From: Ilyomonas sp965199905
GTDB lineage: Bacteria > Bacteroidota > Bacteroidia > Chitinophagales > Chitinophagaceae
NCBI GenBank assembly: GCA_965199905.1
Contig: OZ241366.1
Coordinates: forward strand, 186,001-250,000
Direction: 5' to 3'
Length of the DNA stretch: 64,000 bases
Part shown: one piece after another, positions 34,213-42,826 of the stretch
Layout: each line of letters starts with the position of its first letter
Numbering within the stretch: position 1 is the stretch's first letter
Translations under genes and position numbers: made by a program
The notes under the pieces: model-generated
Seen by the model: only the letters and a program-made list of their open reading frames with translations
What the model was told of the DNA's origin: nothing
The model's database searches: none

Positions 34213-35175
34213 TTAATTTCTTTTTGTAGAGGCAGCATCCATAAACCAGTTAATAGTTTGCTGTAATCCTTCCTCAAGTGATGTGGTTGCTTTCCAGTTC
34301 ATTTTTTGAAAAGCAAGCTCGGTGTTTGCCATCCTCGTATGCTCAACATGCCTGTCGGGCAATGCGCCGAAAACCGGTTTATTTACCGGCATCATAATGT
34401 CGGTTATCTTTTCTATTATCTGCCTGACAGATGTTAGCGCACCGGTTCCTAAATCTAAAGGAATACCAGTACAATTTTCTGCTGTGCCCGCTGCAAGAAT
34501 ACCTTGTACCATGTCTTTTATATAGATCCAATCCGTTACCCAATAACCGTTTGATAACAAAGGTGCTTTGTTATTTATGAATGAATTGATGACAAACGGA
34601 ATAATTTTTCCAACGGGTTGCCCTGGTCCATAGCCCATAAAAGGACGTATTAAAACAACCGGGAGCTTATACAGATTGCAAAACAATTTTCCGTACATAG
34701 TTGTAGCCCATTTTGCGGCTGAATATGGCGAATTAGGAACCGGGTTTTCATCGACCGGTTCTGTGCCCGAACCGGTTAGCACCACACGCTCACATTGGTA
34801 TTTATCAGCCAGTGTCATAATGTTTATCGTGCTTGTGAGCAAACTATGATAGGTAGTAAGAACATGCGAAACGCTGTTAGCCGCCGTTACATCGCCGGCT
34901 AAATGAAAAACAATGTCAGGTTTTACCTCAGAAAAGAGGGCAGTGGCAAAAGATTCATCCTGCATAGTACCCTGCCACCAGCTAATGTGCCTGGTATTCT
35001 CCATGCTTATTCGCGAAGTAGCATGCACTTCAGCATTTGCTTCGCTTAACTCGTTAACTAAATGACTGCCTATAAAACCTTTTGCACCGGTAATCAATAT
35101 TTTTTTACCCGATAAAAGTTTTTTGTCATTTACAGTTGCTTGTTGTAACGTGCCTGCTGCTATGGTTTTTGTCAT
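34213..35175 (-). CDS. NAD-dependent epimerase/dehydratase (extended SDR)
   Basis: A 320-residue extended SDR with cofactor loop TGAKGFIGSHLV, the DIVFHLAGDV strand, catalytic serine in VVLTGSGTE and YSAAK as the YxxxK pair. The C-terminal region with WVTDWIYIKDMVQGI resembles GDP-mannose and CDP-sugar reductases/dehydratases. An upstream TTG would add five residues; the ATG at 35173-35175 was used. It lies 33 bases downstream of rfbF. Its likely job is a 4-keto reduction or dehydration of the CDP-sugar, inferred from context. Confidence 0.85.
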   Translation of the reverse strand: MTKTIAAGTLQQATVNDKKLLSGKKILITGAKGFIGSHLVNELSEANAEVHATSRISMENTRHISWWQGTMQDESFATALFSEVKPDIVFHLAGDVTAANSVSHVLTTYHSLLTSTINIMTLADKYQCERVVLTGSGTEPVDENPVPNSPYSAAKWATTMYGKLFCNLYKLPVVLIRPFMGYGPGQPVGKIIPFVINSFINNKAPLLSNGYWVTDWIYIKDMVQGILAAGTAENCTGIPLDLGTGALTSVRQIIEKITDIMMPVNKPVFGALPDRHVEHTRMANTELAFQKMNWKATTSLEEGLQQTINWFMDAASTKRN

Positions 35176-35208
35176 ATATAATTGCAACAAAGAAATCGTG
35201 CCCCGTAA

Positions 35209-36012
35209 TTAATAAGCGTTTGGTGAATGTTTGTCCCACAAATACCACGGCGCTTCGCCCTTCATCCACAATTCTTCCAGGAAATTTTTATCTCTAAGTG
35301 TATCCATGGGTTGCCAAAAACCGGTATGGCGAAAGGCGGATAATTCGCCGTCGTGCGATAGGTTTTCCAGTGGCTCTCTTTCCCAGGTTGTGTCTGCATT
35401 TTCAATGTATTTTAAAACTTCCGGCTCAAGCACAAAAAAGCCACCATTGATCCACGGCATTTCTGTATTGGCGTTTGGTTTTTCCTGGAAAGTTTTAATT
35501 TTATTGTCATCAGGCCCTAAGTTAAACAAGCCAAACCTGCCCGGCTGCTGAACGGCGGTGAGCGTGGCTAATGTGCCTTGCTCACGATGGAAATGAATGG
35601 AAGCGGTGATATTAATATCGCTAACGCCATCGCCATAAGTAAGGCAAAATGTTTCATCACCAATATAATCTTTCACCCGAAGCAAGCGTCCGCCGGTCAT
35701 CGATTGATAACCTGTGTTTACCAAAGTTACTTTCCAGTTTTCGGTATCGTTACGATGTAGCTGCATGCTGTTGTCGCGCATATCGAATGTAACGTCTGAA
35801 TTGTTCATGCAATAATTTGCGAAGTATTCTTTTATCATATAGCCTTTGTATCCGCAGCAAATAACAAACTCATTAATGTTATGCATGGAATATATCTTCA
35901 TGATATGCCACAGAATGGGTTTGCCGCCAATTTCAACCATGGGCTTCGGGCGCACACCACTTTCTTCGCTGATGCGGGTACCAAATCCACCTGCCAGGAT
36001 TACTGCTTTCAT
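35209..36012 (-). CDS. rfbF: Glucose-1-phosphate cytidylyltransferase
   Basis: The 267-residue enzyme matches RfbF along its length: KAVILAGGFGTRISEESGVRPKPMVEIGGKP, abbreviated to LAGGFGTRISEE and RPKPMVEIGG, then ILWHIMKIYS, the CCGYKGYMIKEYF block and FWQPMDTLRDKNFLEELW at the end. RfbF makes CDP-glucose from CTP and glucose-1-phosphate, the entry to 3,6-dideoxy and branched CDP-sugars. No clear RfbG-type CDP-glucose 4,6-dehydratase is adjacent, so one of the two SDR proteins may fill that role. The gene starts 64 bases after the methyltransferase. Confidence 0.93.
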   Translation of the reverse strand: MKAVILAGGFGTRISEESGVRPKPMVEIGGKPILWHIMKIYSMHNINEFVICCGYKGYMIKEYFANYCMNNSDVTFDMRDNSMQLHRNDTENWKVTLVNTGYQSMTGGRLLRVKDYIGDETFCLTYGDGVSDINITASIHFHREQGTLATLTAVQQPGRFGLFNLGPDDNKIKTFQEKPNANTEMPWINGGFFVLEPEVLKYIENADTTWEREPLENLSHDGELSAFRHTGFWQPMDTLRDKNFLEELWMKGEAPWYLWDKHSPNAY

Positions 36013-36076
36013 AAGCGCTTTTTTGAAATGTTTAGAAATGTATTGTTGTATGAAAAGGTGCTATAGCAAGCTGATT

Positions 36077-37312
36077 CTATTCTGCTTTTTCGAGATGAAC
36101 GTTTGGAATTGGAACCAGGAACTGCCCGTTCCATTCTTTGATGTAGCTTAACTGTTTCATCACCTCTTCCTTAATATTCCAGGGAAATATGATAACGAAA
36201 TCGGGCTTCTCTTTTTTCAGATGCTCTTCATTAACTACAGGAATATGGCTGCCCGGCAACCATTTGTTTTGTTTGAATGGATTGGCATCAACACAAAAAT
36301 CAATCAGGTCGCTTTTCGTGCCACAATAATTGAGTAGCGTATTGCCTTTTGCGGCAGCTCCATAACCTGCTACTTTCTTTCCATCACGCTTTTGTTTTAC
36401 CAAAAAATCAGTGAAGTCAAGTTTAATTTGTAAGGACGCTTTCTGGAAGTTATTGTAGTAATCAAGCGTGGTCATGCCTTTGCTCTTTTCCTTGTCCAGC
36501 AAGGCTTGTACATTTTCTGATATTTCTTTTGAATTATCATTTTCATGCTTTGCATAAATGCGTAACGAACCACCATGCACAGGCACTTCTTCCACATCAA
36601 ACATTTCCAATTTCTGGGCTTTAAATATTTGCTTTACTGTGTAAAAAGATAAGTATGAAAAATGCTCGTGGTAAATGGTATCAAACTGGTTATTATCAAC
36701 CAACTGCATCAGGTGCGGAAACTCCATTGTTATAACGCCACCTTCCTTCAGTGTCATTTTCATGCCTTTTACAAAATCAACAATGTCCGGAACATGAGCC
36801 AGTACATTATTGCCCAAAAGCAAATCGGCTTTACGGTTTTGCGAGGCGAGTTTTGCCGCTAGTTCAGTACCAAAAAATTCACTGATATTTTCAATGCCTT
36901 TGCTGCGCGAAACATCGGCTGTATTGCCAGTTGGCTCGATGCCTAATACCGGAACATTGCGTTCTTTAAAGTATTGCAATAAGTAACCGTCGTTGGAAGC
37001 AATTTCAATCACCTGGCTATTTTGATTGAAGTGAAAACGATCGATCATTTTTTCAACATAGGCCTTTGCGTGTTTTAAAGCCGTTGATGAATAAGAGGAA
37101 TAATAAACGTATTCGTTATTGAAGATGTCGTCGCTTTTTTTATACTCATCTACCTGAACAAGAAAACATTTACTGCATGTATAAACTTTCAGCGGGTAAT
37201 ATACTTCAGGCTCGTTAAGTTGTTCTTTCGTAAGAAAAGAGTTGGAAGCCGGGGAATTGATTAAGTCTATGAAGACCTCGTTGAGTTCGGTTTTACAAAA
37301 TCTGCAATTCAT
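36077..37312 (-). CDS. Nucleotide-sugar C-methyltransferase
   Basis: The 411-residue protein has an N-terminal zinc-binding module (MNCRFCKTEL and CSKCFLVQVDE). A SAM-binding domain follows (VIEIASNDGYLLQYF, about residues 100-114), and a C-terminal Methyltransf_14 region with GYGAAAKGNTLLNY and VIIFPWNI. This three-part layout is that of sugar 3-C-methyltransferases such as TylC3 and NovU. They add a branch methyl to 4-keto-6-deoxysugars. With rfbF and two SDRs in the same operon, a methyl-branched CDP-sugar is the best guess. It follows the dehydrogenase gene with a 125-base gap that I could not explain. Confidence 0.85.
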   Translation of the reverse strand: MNCRFCKTELNEVFIDLINSPASNSFLTKEQLNEPEVYYPLKVYTCSKCFLVQVDEYKKSDDIFNNEYVYYSSYSSTALKHAKAYVEKMIDRFHFNQNSQVIEIASNDGYLLQYFKERNVPVLGIEPTGNTADVSRSKGIENISEFFGTELAAKLASQNRKADLLLGNNVLAHVPDIVDFVKGMKMTLKEGGVITMEFPHLMQLVDNNQFDTIYHEHFSYLSFYTVKQIFKAQKLEMFDVEEVPVHGGSLRIYAKHENDNSKEISENVQALLDKEKSKGMTTLDYYNNFQKASLQIKLDFTDFLVKQKRDGKKVAGYGAAAKGNTLLNYCGTKSDLIDFCVDANPFKQNKWLPGSHIPVVNEEHLKKEKPDFVIIFPWNIKEEVMKQLSYIKEWNGQFLVPIPNVHLEKAE

Positions 37313-37437
37313 GTTGGTATTTTCGTGAATTTAATTTTAATAAAAAAGTTATATACCTTTTGTAGATGCACTGTTTGCTTATGTGGTTCACTGCTTATTG
37401 CAATATTCGTACAATCAATCTTACCGGATTCAACATG

Positions 37438-38721
37438 TCAGAGCCTTGCATCGCTCTCTTGTTTTTCCAATACCGATTTTACATCGAACAGAACACAATT
37501 ATCACAACACAACTTCTTTACAAAATTGTAAGTGAACTGTTTATGTGCCACGGCAATAATGACTGCATTGTATTGTACACTTTCCGGTAATTCCTGCAAG
37601 GCGGGAATGTTATATTCACTTTGAATGGTTTCAACATTAACCCAAGGATCATATACATCTGTATGCACTGAAAAGCTTTCCAGTTGTGTTACAATGTCAA
37701 TCACTTTTGTATTGCGTATATCAGGACAATTTTCTTTAAAAGTAAAACCCAAAACCAGGGCACGGCTGTCTGCCGGAGCGATGTCCTTTTTTATCATCAG
37801 CTTCACTACTTCGCCGGCTATATAGTTGCCCATACCATCATTCAATCTTCTGCCTGCTAAAATAATTTCGGGGTGGTAACCCACTTCCATTGCTTTTTGT
37901 GCGAGATAATAGGGATCTACACCAATACAATGACCGCCGACAAGACCAGGCGTGAATGGTAAAAAATTCCATTTTGTAGCGGATGCTTCCAATACTTCTT
38001 TAGTGTCAAGATCAAGCCTGCGGAAAATTTTCGACAGTTCATTCACAAAAGCAATATTGATATCGCGTTGCGCATTCTCTATCACCTTTGCTGCTTCAGC
38101 CACCTTAATAGAAGGAGCGATATATGTGCCTGCTTCAATAATTCTTTCGTACAAATGATGAATGCGTTTCGTTGCTTCCGGTGAAGAGCCTGAAACAACT
38201 TTCCTGATATTTGTAAGCCGGTGTTCCCTATCGCCGGGATTAATGCGCTCCGGTGAATAACCAGCAAAAAAATCGATATTCAGCTTCAGCCCGGATCCAT
38301 TTTCTAACAAAGGGATACATACTTCTTCTGTTGCACCCGGATAGACCGTAGATTCATATATCACGATGTTATTTCGCTTCAAATATTTGCTAACTGTTTT
38401 GCTTGCTGCCTTTAATGAGCGCAAATCGGGACGGTGATATTTATCTATTGGTGTGGGAACAGTTATAATGAATATGTCAGCCTTCTGCAGGCTGCTTTCA
38501 TTCTCAGTTACCACCAACCCTGCTTCCACAAATTCGTTGTGAAGTACACTGTCAAGTTCATAATCTTCTACTTCAAGTGTGCTATCAATGCCATCATTAA
38601 GTTCACGTACACGATGAGAATCAGTATCAAGCCCTATAACCCTGAATTTTTTGGCAAAGGCAACAGCTAATGGCAAACCCACATAACCCAACCCAATAAT
38701 AGCCAGCCGTTCTGTTGTCAT
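37438..38721 (-). CDS. Nucleotide sugar dehydrogenase (WbpO/TviB-like)
   Basis: The 427-residue protein is a UDP-sugar 6-dehydrogenase of the two-Rossmann type: AIIGLGYVGLPLAVAFAKK at the start, the central AKVIENAQRDINIAFVNEL helix, and the catalytic cysteine in GLVGGHCIGVDPYYL. It makes uronic acids such as UDP-GalNAcA or UDP-ManNAcA in capsule pathways. The closest pattern is WbpO/TviB. The frame is open to 38745; the ATG at 38719-38721 begins at the domain. A minus-strand TACATTTG element at 38753-38760 could drive it separately from upxY. It is the first enzyme gene of the cassette. Confidence 0.92.
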   Translation of the reverse strand: MTTERLAIIGLGYVGLPLAVAFAKKFRVIGLDTDSHRVRELNDGIDSTLEVEDYELDSVLHNEFVEAGLVVTENESSLQKADIFIITVPTPIDKYHRPDLRSLKAASKTVSKYLKRNNIVIYESTVYPGATEEVCIPLLENGSGLKLNIDFFAGYSPERINPGDREHRLTNIRKVVSGSSPEATKRIHHLYERIIEAGTYIAPSIKVAEAAKVIENAQRDINIAFVNELSKIFRRLDLDTKEVLEASATKWNFLPFTPGLVGGHCIGVDPYYLAQKAMEVGYHPEIILAGRRLNDGMGNYIAGEVVKLMIKKDIAPADSRALVLGFTFKENCPDIRNTKVIDIVTQLESFSVHTDVYDPWVNVETIQSEYNIPALQELPESVQYNAVIIAVAHKQFTYNFVKKLCCDNCVLFDVKSVLEKQESDARL

Positions 38722-38752
38722 AACTGAAAGATTAAATGCAAACAAAGCGGTT

Positions 38753-38760
38753 CAAATGTA
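38753..38760 (-). promoter_or_regulatory. TAnnTTTG promoter -7 element between upxY and the sugar operon
   Basis: Minus-strand TACATTTG lies 31 bases before the dehydrogenase ATG. A TTG on the minus strand at 38785-38783 sits 22 bases further upstream, a plausible -33. It could let the cassette be transcribed independently of upxY. Confidence 0.45.
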
Positions 38761-38774
38761 ATCAGTTATACATT

Positions 38775-39278
38775 TTATCCGGCAATTTTTTGCAGGCAAT
38801 TTTTATCAGGCTCAGCCACCATCTTAAAGCCGATTGACGGAAGCGGCACGCGTACGGTTTTTATGCGCACTTCTTTTATTTCCCTCTCTATTGTTTGCAA
38901 TGCACCATTCATGATTCGAACTTTATCATTTACCTGAAACCCGATATTTTCAACCGATACAGAATTATGTTTCAGAAGAAAATTGCGGACATCTTCTATT
39001 TCCTCATTGGGAATCCGGGCTAATTGCCCGGCTTCTTTTATAAAGAAAACAACACCATCCGTTTCCAGTACAGAAATATAGTTAGCCTTATCAATTCTTA
39101 CAAAAACATAAAACGTAAATAAAAGCTCAAGAATGGTTTTTTTGCGGTCTGTCCATTGCTTTACCGCTGGTATCAGCGGACAATAATTTTCAATGCCATT
39201 TTTGTGAATAAAGATGATACTTTCTTTTCCCAACCTGGACTTTGTATAAACCGCGTACCATTTCTTTTCGTTTGTTAT
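38775..39278 (-). CDS. UpxY-type NusG-like antiterminator; apparent ATA start
   Basis: The protein is a NusG paralogue of the UpxY type: an N-terminal NGN domain with KKWYAVYTKSR, GIENYCPLIP and the FTFYVFVRI strand, and a C-terminal KOW-like part around FQVNDKVRIMNGALQTIE. UpxY proteins load on polymerase at capsule leaders to prevent early termination. The frame has no ATG or GTG before the domain. The only place where family proteins normally begin reads ITNEKKWYAVYTK, with ATA at 39278-39276 where MTNEKK is expected; a stop codon lies ten codons further upstream. A TTG at 39231-39233 would remove the WYAVYTK core. So the gene uses ATA, or has lost its start, or the assembly has an error. 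It leads the sugar cassette, as UpxY genes usually do. Confidence 0.8.
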   Translation of the reverse strand: MTNEKKWYAVYTKSRLGKESIIFIHKNGIENYCPLIPAVKQWTDRKKTILELLFTFYVFVRIDKANYISVLETDGVVFFIKEAGQLARIPNEEIEDVRNFLLKHNSVSVENIGFQVNDKVRIMNGALQTIEREIKEVRIKTVRVPLPSIGFKMVAEPDKNCLQKIAG

Positions 39279-39595
39279 AGAACCGGTATTTCTACTTTAT
39301 ATATCGGATTCATTATGCTTTTTAAAAAGCAAGAAGAAACAATGTCATCGCAGTCTGCCTTTTTTTAAATGGAACTGCAGTAAAGACGTTTATATCTTCC
39401 CGAAAACAAAGTATTGCAGCCTTTTTAACGGGAATTTCAAATTAAGATAATTTATTAACTTGTTACATTCATTTCTTCAATTATGGTTCACGTTATTTTA
39501 AATGAAAACTTAATCGAAAAAATGTTACAAAGGCAAACTTTTTGCTTTTTATAATCGTATTTTTTACTTTCTCTTTTCAATCAGGTTTATAGTTT
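39279..39595. other. Divergent upstream region of upxY and a lipoprotein gene
   Basis: An AT-rich stretch of 317 bases. No clear TAnnTTTG was seen; a near match, TACTTTG on the minus strand near 39408-39414, lacks one spacer base. No other gene was found. Confidence 0.4.
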
Positions 39596-40630
39596 ATGAG
39601 GCATTTTAAATTCAGTATCATTTTTTTTATTTCTTCTTTTTTTTATTTTTCATGCAAACAGTTAGAGGCCAATACGCAACCTCGTCTTGATACAACCAAG
39701 TCGGTTATGCCGTTAACGGATACCGTTGTAAAAGCTGAGCTAGCCGTTGCTGTAGCCGACACAGCGTTATACGATTCATTGCAAATGCATCTTGTTGCCA
39801 ACCAGCCGCGAAATGGTTGGCCGGTAAAGAGCGATTATCCATTGCCGGGTGCCATTTTTCCTTATAAACGTATTATTGCTTACTACGGTAATTTCTATTC
39901 AAAAGGAATGGGAATTTTAGGCGCCCTGCCGGAAGATGAAATGTTGCAAAAACTTCAGGATGAAGTAAAAGAATGGTCGGCTGCTGATTCTACAATTCCG
40001 GTACAAGCTGCTATTCATTATATAGCTGTAACTGCGCAGGGCAAGCCCGGAGCCGGTAATAAATACAGACTTCGCATGCCAGCCAGCCAGATAGATCGTG
40101 CATTGGCGGTAGCAAAAAAAATCAATGCTCTTGTTTTCCTCGATGTGCAGGTTGGGCATAGCACTTTGAGAGATGAACTGCCTTTGCTTGAACCTTATCT
40201 TAAGATGCCTGAAGTTCATTTAGGTATCGATCCTGAGTTTTCTATGAAAGGCGGACAAGCGCCTTCTAAAGTGATCGGAACATTCGATGCAGCAGACATT
40301 AATTATGCTTCTGAATACTTAAGTTCTATTGTTACAAACAACAATCTGCCGCCTAAAGTTTTGGTTGTACATCGTTTTACAAGAGGCATGGTAACAAACT
40401 ATAAAAGCATTGAGAAAAGAAAAGAAGTGCAGCTTGTAGTAGATATGGATGGATGGGGTTTTCCGGCAAGGAAAAAGACAAGTTACATTACGGCCGTAAC
40501 AAGCGAACCCGTGCAGTTTGCAGGTTTTAAATTGTTTTATAAAAATGATGTAACAGCTTCATCGCGCCTGATGACACCAAAAGAAGTGATCGGGCTTTAT
40601 CCGAGTCCCGTTTATATACAGTATCAATAA
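39596..40630 (+). CDS. Unrecognised lipoprotein
   Basis: A 344-residue protein with a lipoprotein signal: hydrophobic residues 5-18 followed by YFSC and Cys20, then a low-complexity linker rich in Thr, Asp and Ala up to about residue 70. The remaining domain has segments such as YKRIIAYYGNFYSKGMGILG, shortened here to AYYGNFYSKGMG, then ALVFLDVQVGHST, VHLGIDPEFSM, KVLVVHRFTRGMVTN and LVVDMDGWGFP. The repeated hydrophobic-strand then acidic pattern suggests a TIM-barrel-like fold, perhaps glycosidase-related. I do not recognise the family. It stands alone and is convergent with the next gene. Confidence 0.55.
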   Translation: MRHFKFSIIFFISSFFYFSCKQLEANTQPRLDTTKSVMPLTDTVVKAELAVAVADTALYDSLQMHLVANQPRNGWPVKSDYPLPGAIFPYKRIIAYYGNFYSKGMGILGALPEDEMLQKLQDEVKEWSAADSTIPVQAAIHYIAVTAQGKPGAGNKYRLRMPASQIDRALAVAKKINALVFLDVQVGHSTLRDELPLLEPYLKMPEVHLGIDPEFSMKGGQAPSKVIGTFDAADINYASEYLSSIVTNNNLPPKVLVVHRFTRGMVTNYKSIEKRKEVQLVVDMDGWGFPARKKTSYITAVTSEPVQFAGFKLFYKNDVTASSRLMTPKEVIGLYPSPVYIQYQ

Positions 40631-40763
40631 TGGTAGCAGGTATTCGGTAGAAGAAGTAAGTTATTTGATTATTGGCATTGAAAAAGAAGTGAGAGCATAT
40701 CAGCTTTCTTGTATTCGTTAAAATACTTACCACACACACATTGCTTGTTACAAATTTCCCAGT

Positions 40764-41684
40764 TCACTTCCCAAAATTAAACAATGTTGCTGTAAATTCT
40801 CCGCGCTCACGGTCATGAAATAGCGCGTGAAAATTGCCTTTATAACGTAAAATTTGCGGAACCAGTTGATTACCAAATCTTGTCATCTCAACTTCCATAT
40901 TTACATCAAAATCATACACACCGGCCTTATAGCTCAACTTATAATTCCGGGCTAACACTTCCATGGTTTTTGGGTCAAACCAGGTAGTCATATTATCTAT
41001 CACTACATCGCCGGAAGCCGCATCTGCTTTAGGCTTGATTGAAAATACATAAGCATTGCTTCCTTTGTAAGAAATATAATCTAAGCGATAGTTATATATC
41101 TCATGAGCATCATCACCATAGAGGTCTAATTTATTCCCGATAAAAGGAATGCCCGGAATTTTTTTGCCAGGATTGAAGAACAACATTTTAAGTTGTTCCT
41201 TGTGCTTTTCCATGCCGCTTTTGTCTTCAGGATTGAAGCGCATATCACCTACAATATTATTCTCGCCACATACTTTGCCTTTGGTAAAAAAAAGCGAGGC
41301 GTACATTTGAGCCGTCATGTAATTATAACTGCTATCGTTGTCATAAAAATCGCCTGTGGTTTTTTTATTTTCTTCTGTCATCGTACGACAACCATCGTTC
41401 ACTTGCTGCACTGTTTTGCTGCTGTAAGAAGCTTTTGTGTTGCCATCTTTTTCCAGCATATTGATATTGTTATAAGCGGAAAAACTTATCGTATGAAGCG
41501 TTCTGAAAGCCTTATAAAATGTGGTGTCCTGCTGTATGCGGCGGAGAATATCTGCATAGTCATTGCCATTGCGAACAAAGACTTCCGGCAGCGTATAAAT
41601 TTTTTTTTCGACTACAACAGTAGTATCCTGCGAATACGATTTGAAAACTATAAAAAGGAAAATAAAAGCGACAGATATCTTCAT
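40764..41684 (-). CDS. Unrecognised secreted protein, coupled to def
   Basis: The 306-residue protein starts with a signal peptide (hydrophobic from residue 4 to 15, ending SYSQ). The mature part is largely beta-type with short motifs such as YTLPEVFVRNG, DNMTTWFDPKTMEVLARNYKLSYKAG (in two pieces: TTWFDPKTMEVLAR and NYKLSYKAGVYDF) and GEFTATLFNFGK at the end. Proteins of this look are common hypothetical exported proteins in Chitinophagaceae; I cannot name a function. An upstream TTG was rejected; the ATG at 41682-41684 overlaps the def stop as TGATG. That implies translational coupling to peptide deformylase, although no functional link is obvious. Confidence 0.65.
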   Translation of the reverse strand: MKISVAFIFLFIVFKSYSQDTTVVVEKKIYTLPEVFVRNGNDYADILRRIQQDTTFYKAFRTLHTISFSAYNNINMLEKDGNTKASYSSKTVQQVNDGCRTMTEENKKTTGDFYDNDSSYNYMTAQMYASLFFTKGKVCGENNIVGDMRFNPEDKSGMEKHKEQLKMLFFNPGKKIPGIPFIGNKLDLYGDDAHEIYNYRLDYISYKGSNAYVFSIKPKADAASGDVVIDNMTTWFDPKTMEVLARNYKLSYKAGVYDFDVNMEVEMTRFGNQLVPQILRYKGNFHALFHDRERGEFTATLFNFGK

Positions 41685-42268
41685 CAACTTCTTTTCTGAA
41701 ATGACATTCTATAATCGGTTTTGATCTTGCCTTTACTTATGTCGTTTAATTTGCCACCCAATAGTTTTCTGCGTAACGGCTTCATGTAATCAATGAATAA
41801 TTTCCCTTCCGTATGATCATATTCATGCTGAATAACGCGGCTTGTGATGCCAATAAATGTTTCTGTATGTGGGTTAAATTGTTCGTCCATATATTCAATG
41901 GTAACGCTTTCGGGACGCATAACATCTTCACGAATTTTTGGAATACTTAGGCAACCTTCATTATAGTTCCATTCATTTCCTGACAATTCTTTTATATAAG
42001 CGTTGATGAATACCTTTTTAATACCTGGCGCATCAGGAAATTTACCTTTCTCTTCCTCTTCAAGGTTTTCAAATATAACGCTGCTGTCTATCACGAATAA
42101 ACGTATATCACGGTTAATTTGCGGAGCTGCCAAACCCACGCCACTGCTGGCATACATGGTTTCCCACATGTCGTCAATCAGTTTGTCAAGCTGAGGATAA
42201 TCAGGTGTTATGTCAATAGTTTTTTTTCTTAAAACAGGCGCACCATATGCAACAATGGGTAGAATCAT
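41684..42268 (-). CDS. def: Peptide deformylase
   Basis: The 194-residue enzyme removes the N-formyl group from new proteins. All three conserved motifs are present: GVGLAAPQI (motif I), EGCLSIP with the metal cysteine (motif II) and HEYDHTEG (motif III, HExxH). The frame extends to 42292, but a TAnnTTTG promoter element at 42290-42297 overlaps that start, so the ATG at 42266-42268 is right. Its stop codon overlaps the start of an exported protein of unknown function. ruvX lies upstream on the same strand. Confidence 0.95.
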   Translation of the reverse strand: MILPIVAYGAPVLRKKTIDITPDYPQLDKLIDDMWETMYASSGVGLAAPQINRDIRLFVIDSSVIFENLEEEEKGKFPDAPGIKKVFINAYIKELSGNEWNYNEGCLSIPKIREDVMRPESVTIEYMDEQFNPHTETFIGITSRVIQHEYDHTEGKLFIDYMKPLRRKLLGGKLNDISKGKIKTDYRMSFQKRS

Positions 42269-42289
42269 TCTTCGTATTTTATCAAACGG

Positions 42290-42297
42290 CAAAAGTA
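42290..42297 (-). promoter_or_regulatory. TAnnTTTG promoter -7 element of def
   Basis: Minus-strand TACTTTTG ends 21 bases before the def ATG at 42268. It overlaps the alternative start at 42292 and so rules it out. Confidence 0.55.
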
Positions 42298-42330
42298 ACT
42301 TTTTGGTTAAACTTTTTTGTATGATAAATA

Positions 42331-42744
42331 TTAAAAGTTGATGCGCGAAAGATATTCCTGCAACATAATAGCTGCGGCAATCTGGTCAATGTTTTCTTTT
42401 TTGCGGCGGTCCTTCTTTTTCATACCCATATCTACCATGGCACGCACGGCAAGTTTCGATGTATAACGCTCATCAACCATTTCCAAAGCAACGTTTGGCA
42501 ATTCTTTTTTGAGTCTGTTTACAAATTGCTGAACCAAAGGCGTGGCGTGGGTTTGAGAGTTATCAAGGTTTACCGGCGCGCCTATCAGTATCTTCTCCAC
42601 AACTTCTTCTGTTGTGTATTTTTTTAAAAAAGGAAAGATGTCTTTTGTGTCTATTGTAGTAAGTGCTGTCGCAATAATTTTCATTGGATCCGTTACTGCA
42701 ATGCCTGTTCTTTTAGCTCCGTAATCAATACATAAAACGCGCAT
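42331..42744 (-). CDS. ruvX: Holliday junction resolvase-like RuvX
   Basis: A 137-residue RNase-H-fold protein of the YqgF/RuvX family: N-terminal VLCIDYGAKRTGIAVTDP with the first catalytic aspartate, LIGAPVNLDNSQT in the centre, and a C-terminal VDERYTSKLA acidic pair followed by KKENIDQIAAAIMLQ. Family members process pre-16S rRNA 5' ends and can resolve branched DNA. It is co-directional with def, which has its own promoter. A TACGTTTG -7 element lies eight bases before the ATG on the minus strand. Confidence 0.93.
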   Translation of the reverse strand: MRVLCIDYGAKRTGIAVTDPMKIIATALTTIDTKDIFPFLKKYTTEEVVEKILIGAPVNLDNSQTHATPLVQQFVNRLKKELPNVALEMVDERYTSKLAVRAMVDMGMKKKDRRKKENIDQIAAAIMLQEYLSRINF

Positions 42745-42751
42745 ACAGCAT

Positions 42752-42759
42752 CAAACGTA
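42752..42759 (-). promoter_or_regulatory. TAnnTTTG promoter -7 element of ruvX
   Basis: Minus-strand TACGTTTG ends seven bases before the ruvX ATG. It is one of two divergent elements within about 70 bases; the other serves the aminotransferase. Confidence 0.55.
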
Positions 42760-42814
42760 CAAGGTTTTACAATGTCGTTACAAAAAATTAACGGTAATGA
42801 ATTTGTTGCCGTTG

Positions 42815-42822
42815 TACGTTTG
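42815..42822 (+). promoter_or_regulatory. TAnnTTTG promoter -7 element of the aminotransferase
   Basis: TACGTTTG ends four bases before the ATG at 42827, so the message would be leaderless or nearly so. It lies inside the longer reading that starts at 42797 and argues against it. Confidence 0.55.
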
Positions 42823-42826
42823 CAGT

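Noticed and set aside
38775..39233. TTG at 39231-39233 as the start of upxY
   Set aside because: It would remove the conserved KKWYAVYTKSR segment that is open in the same frame upstream.
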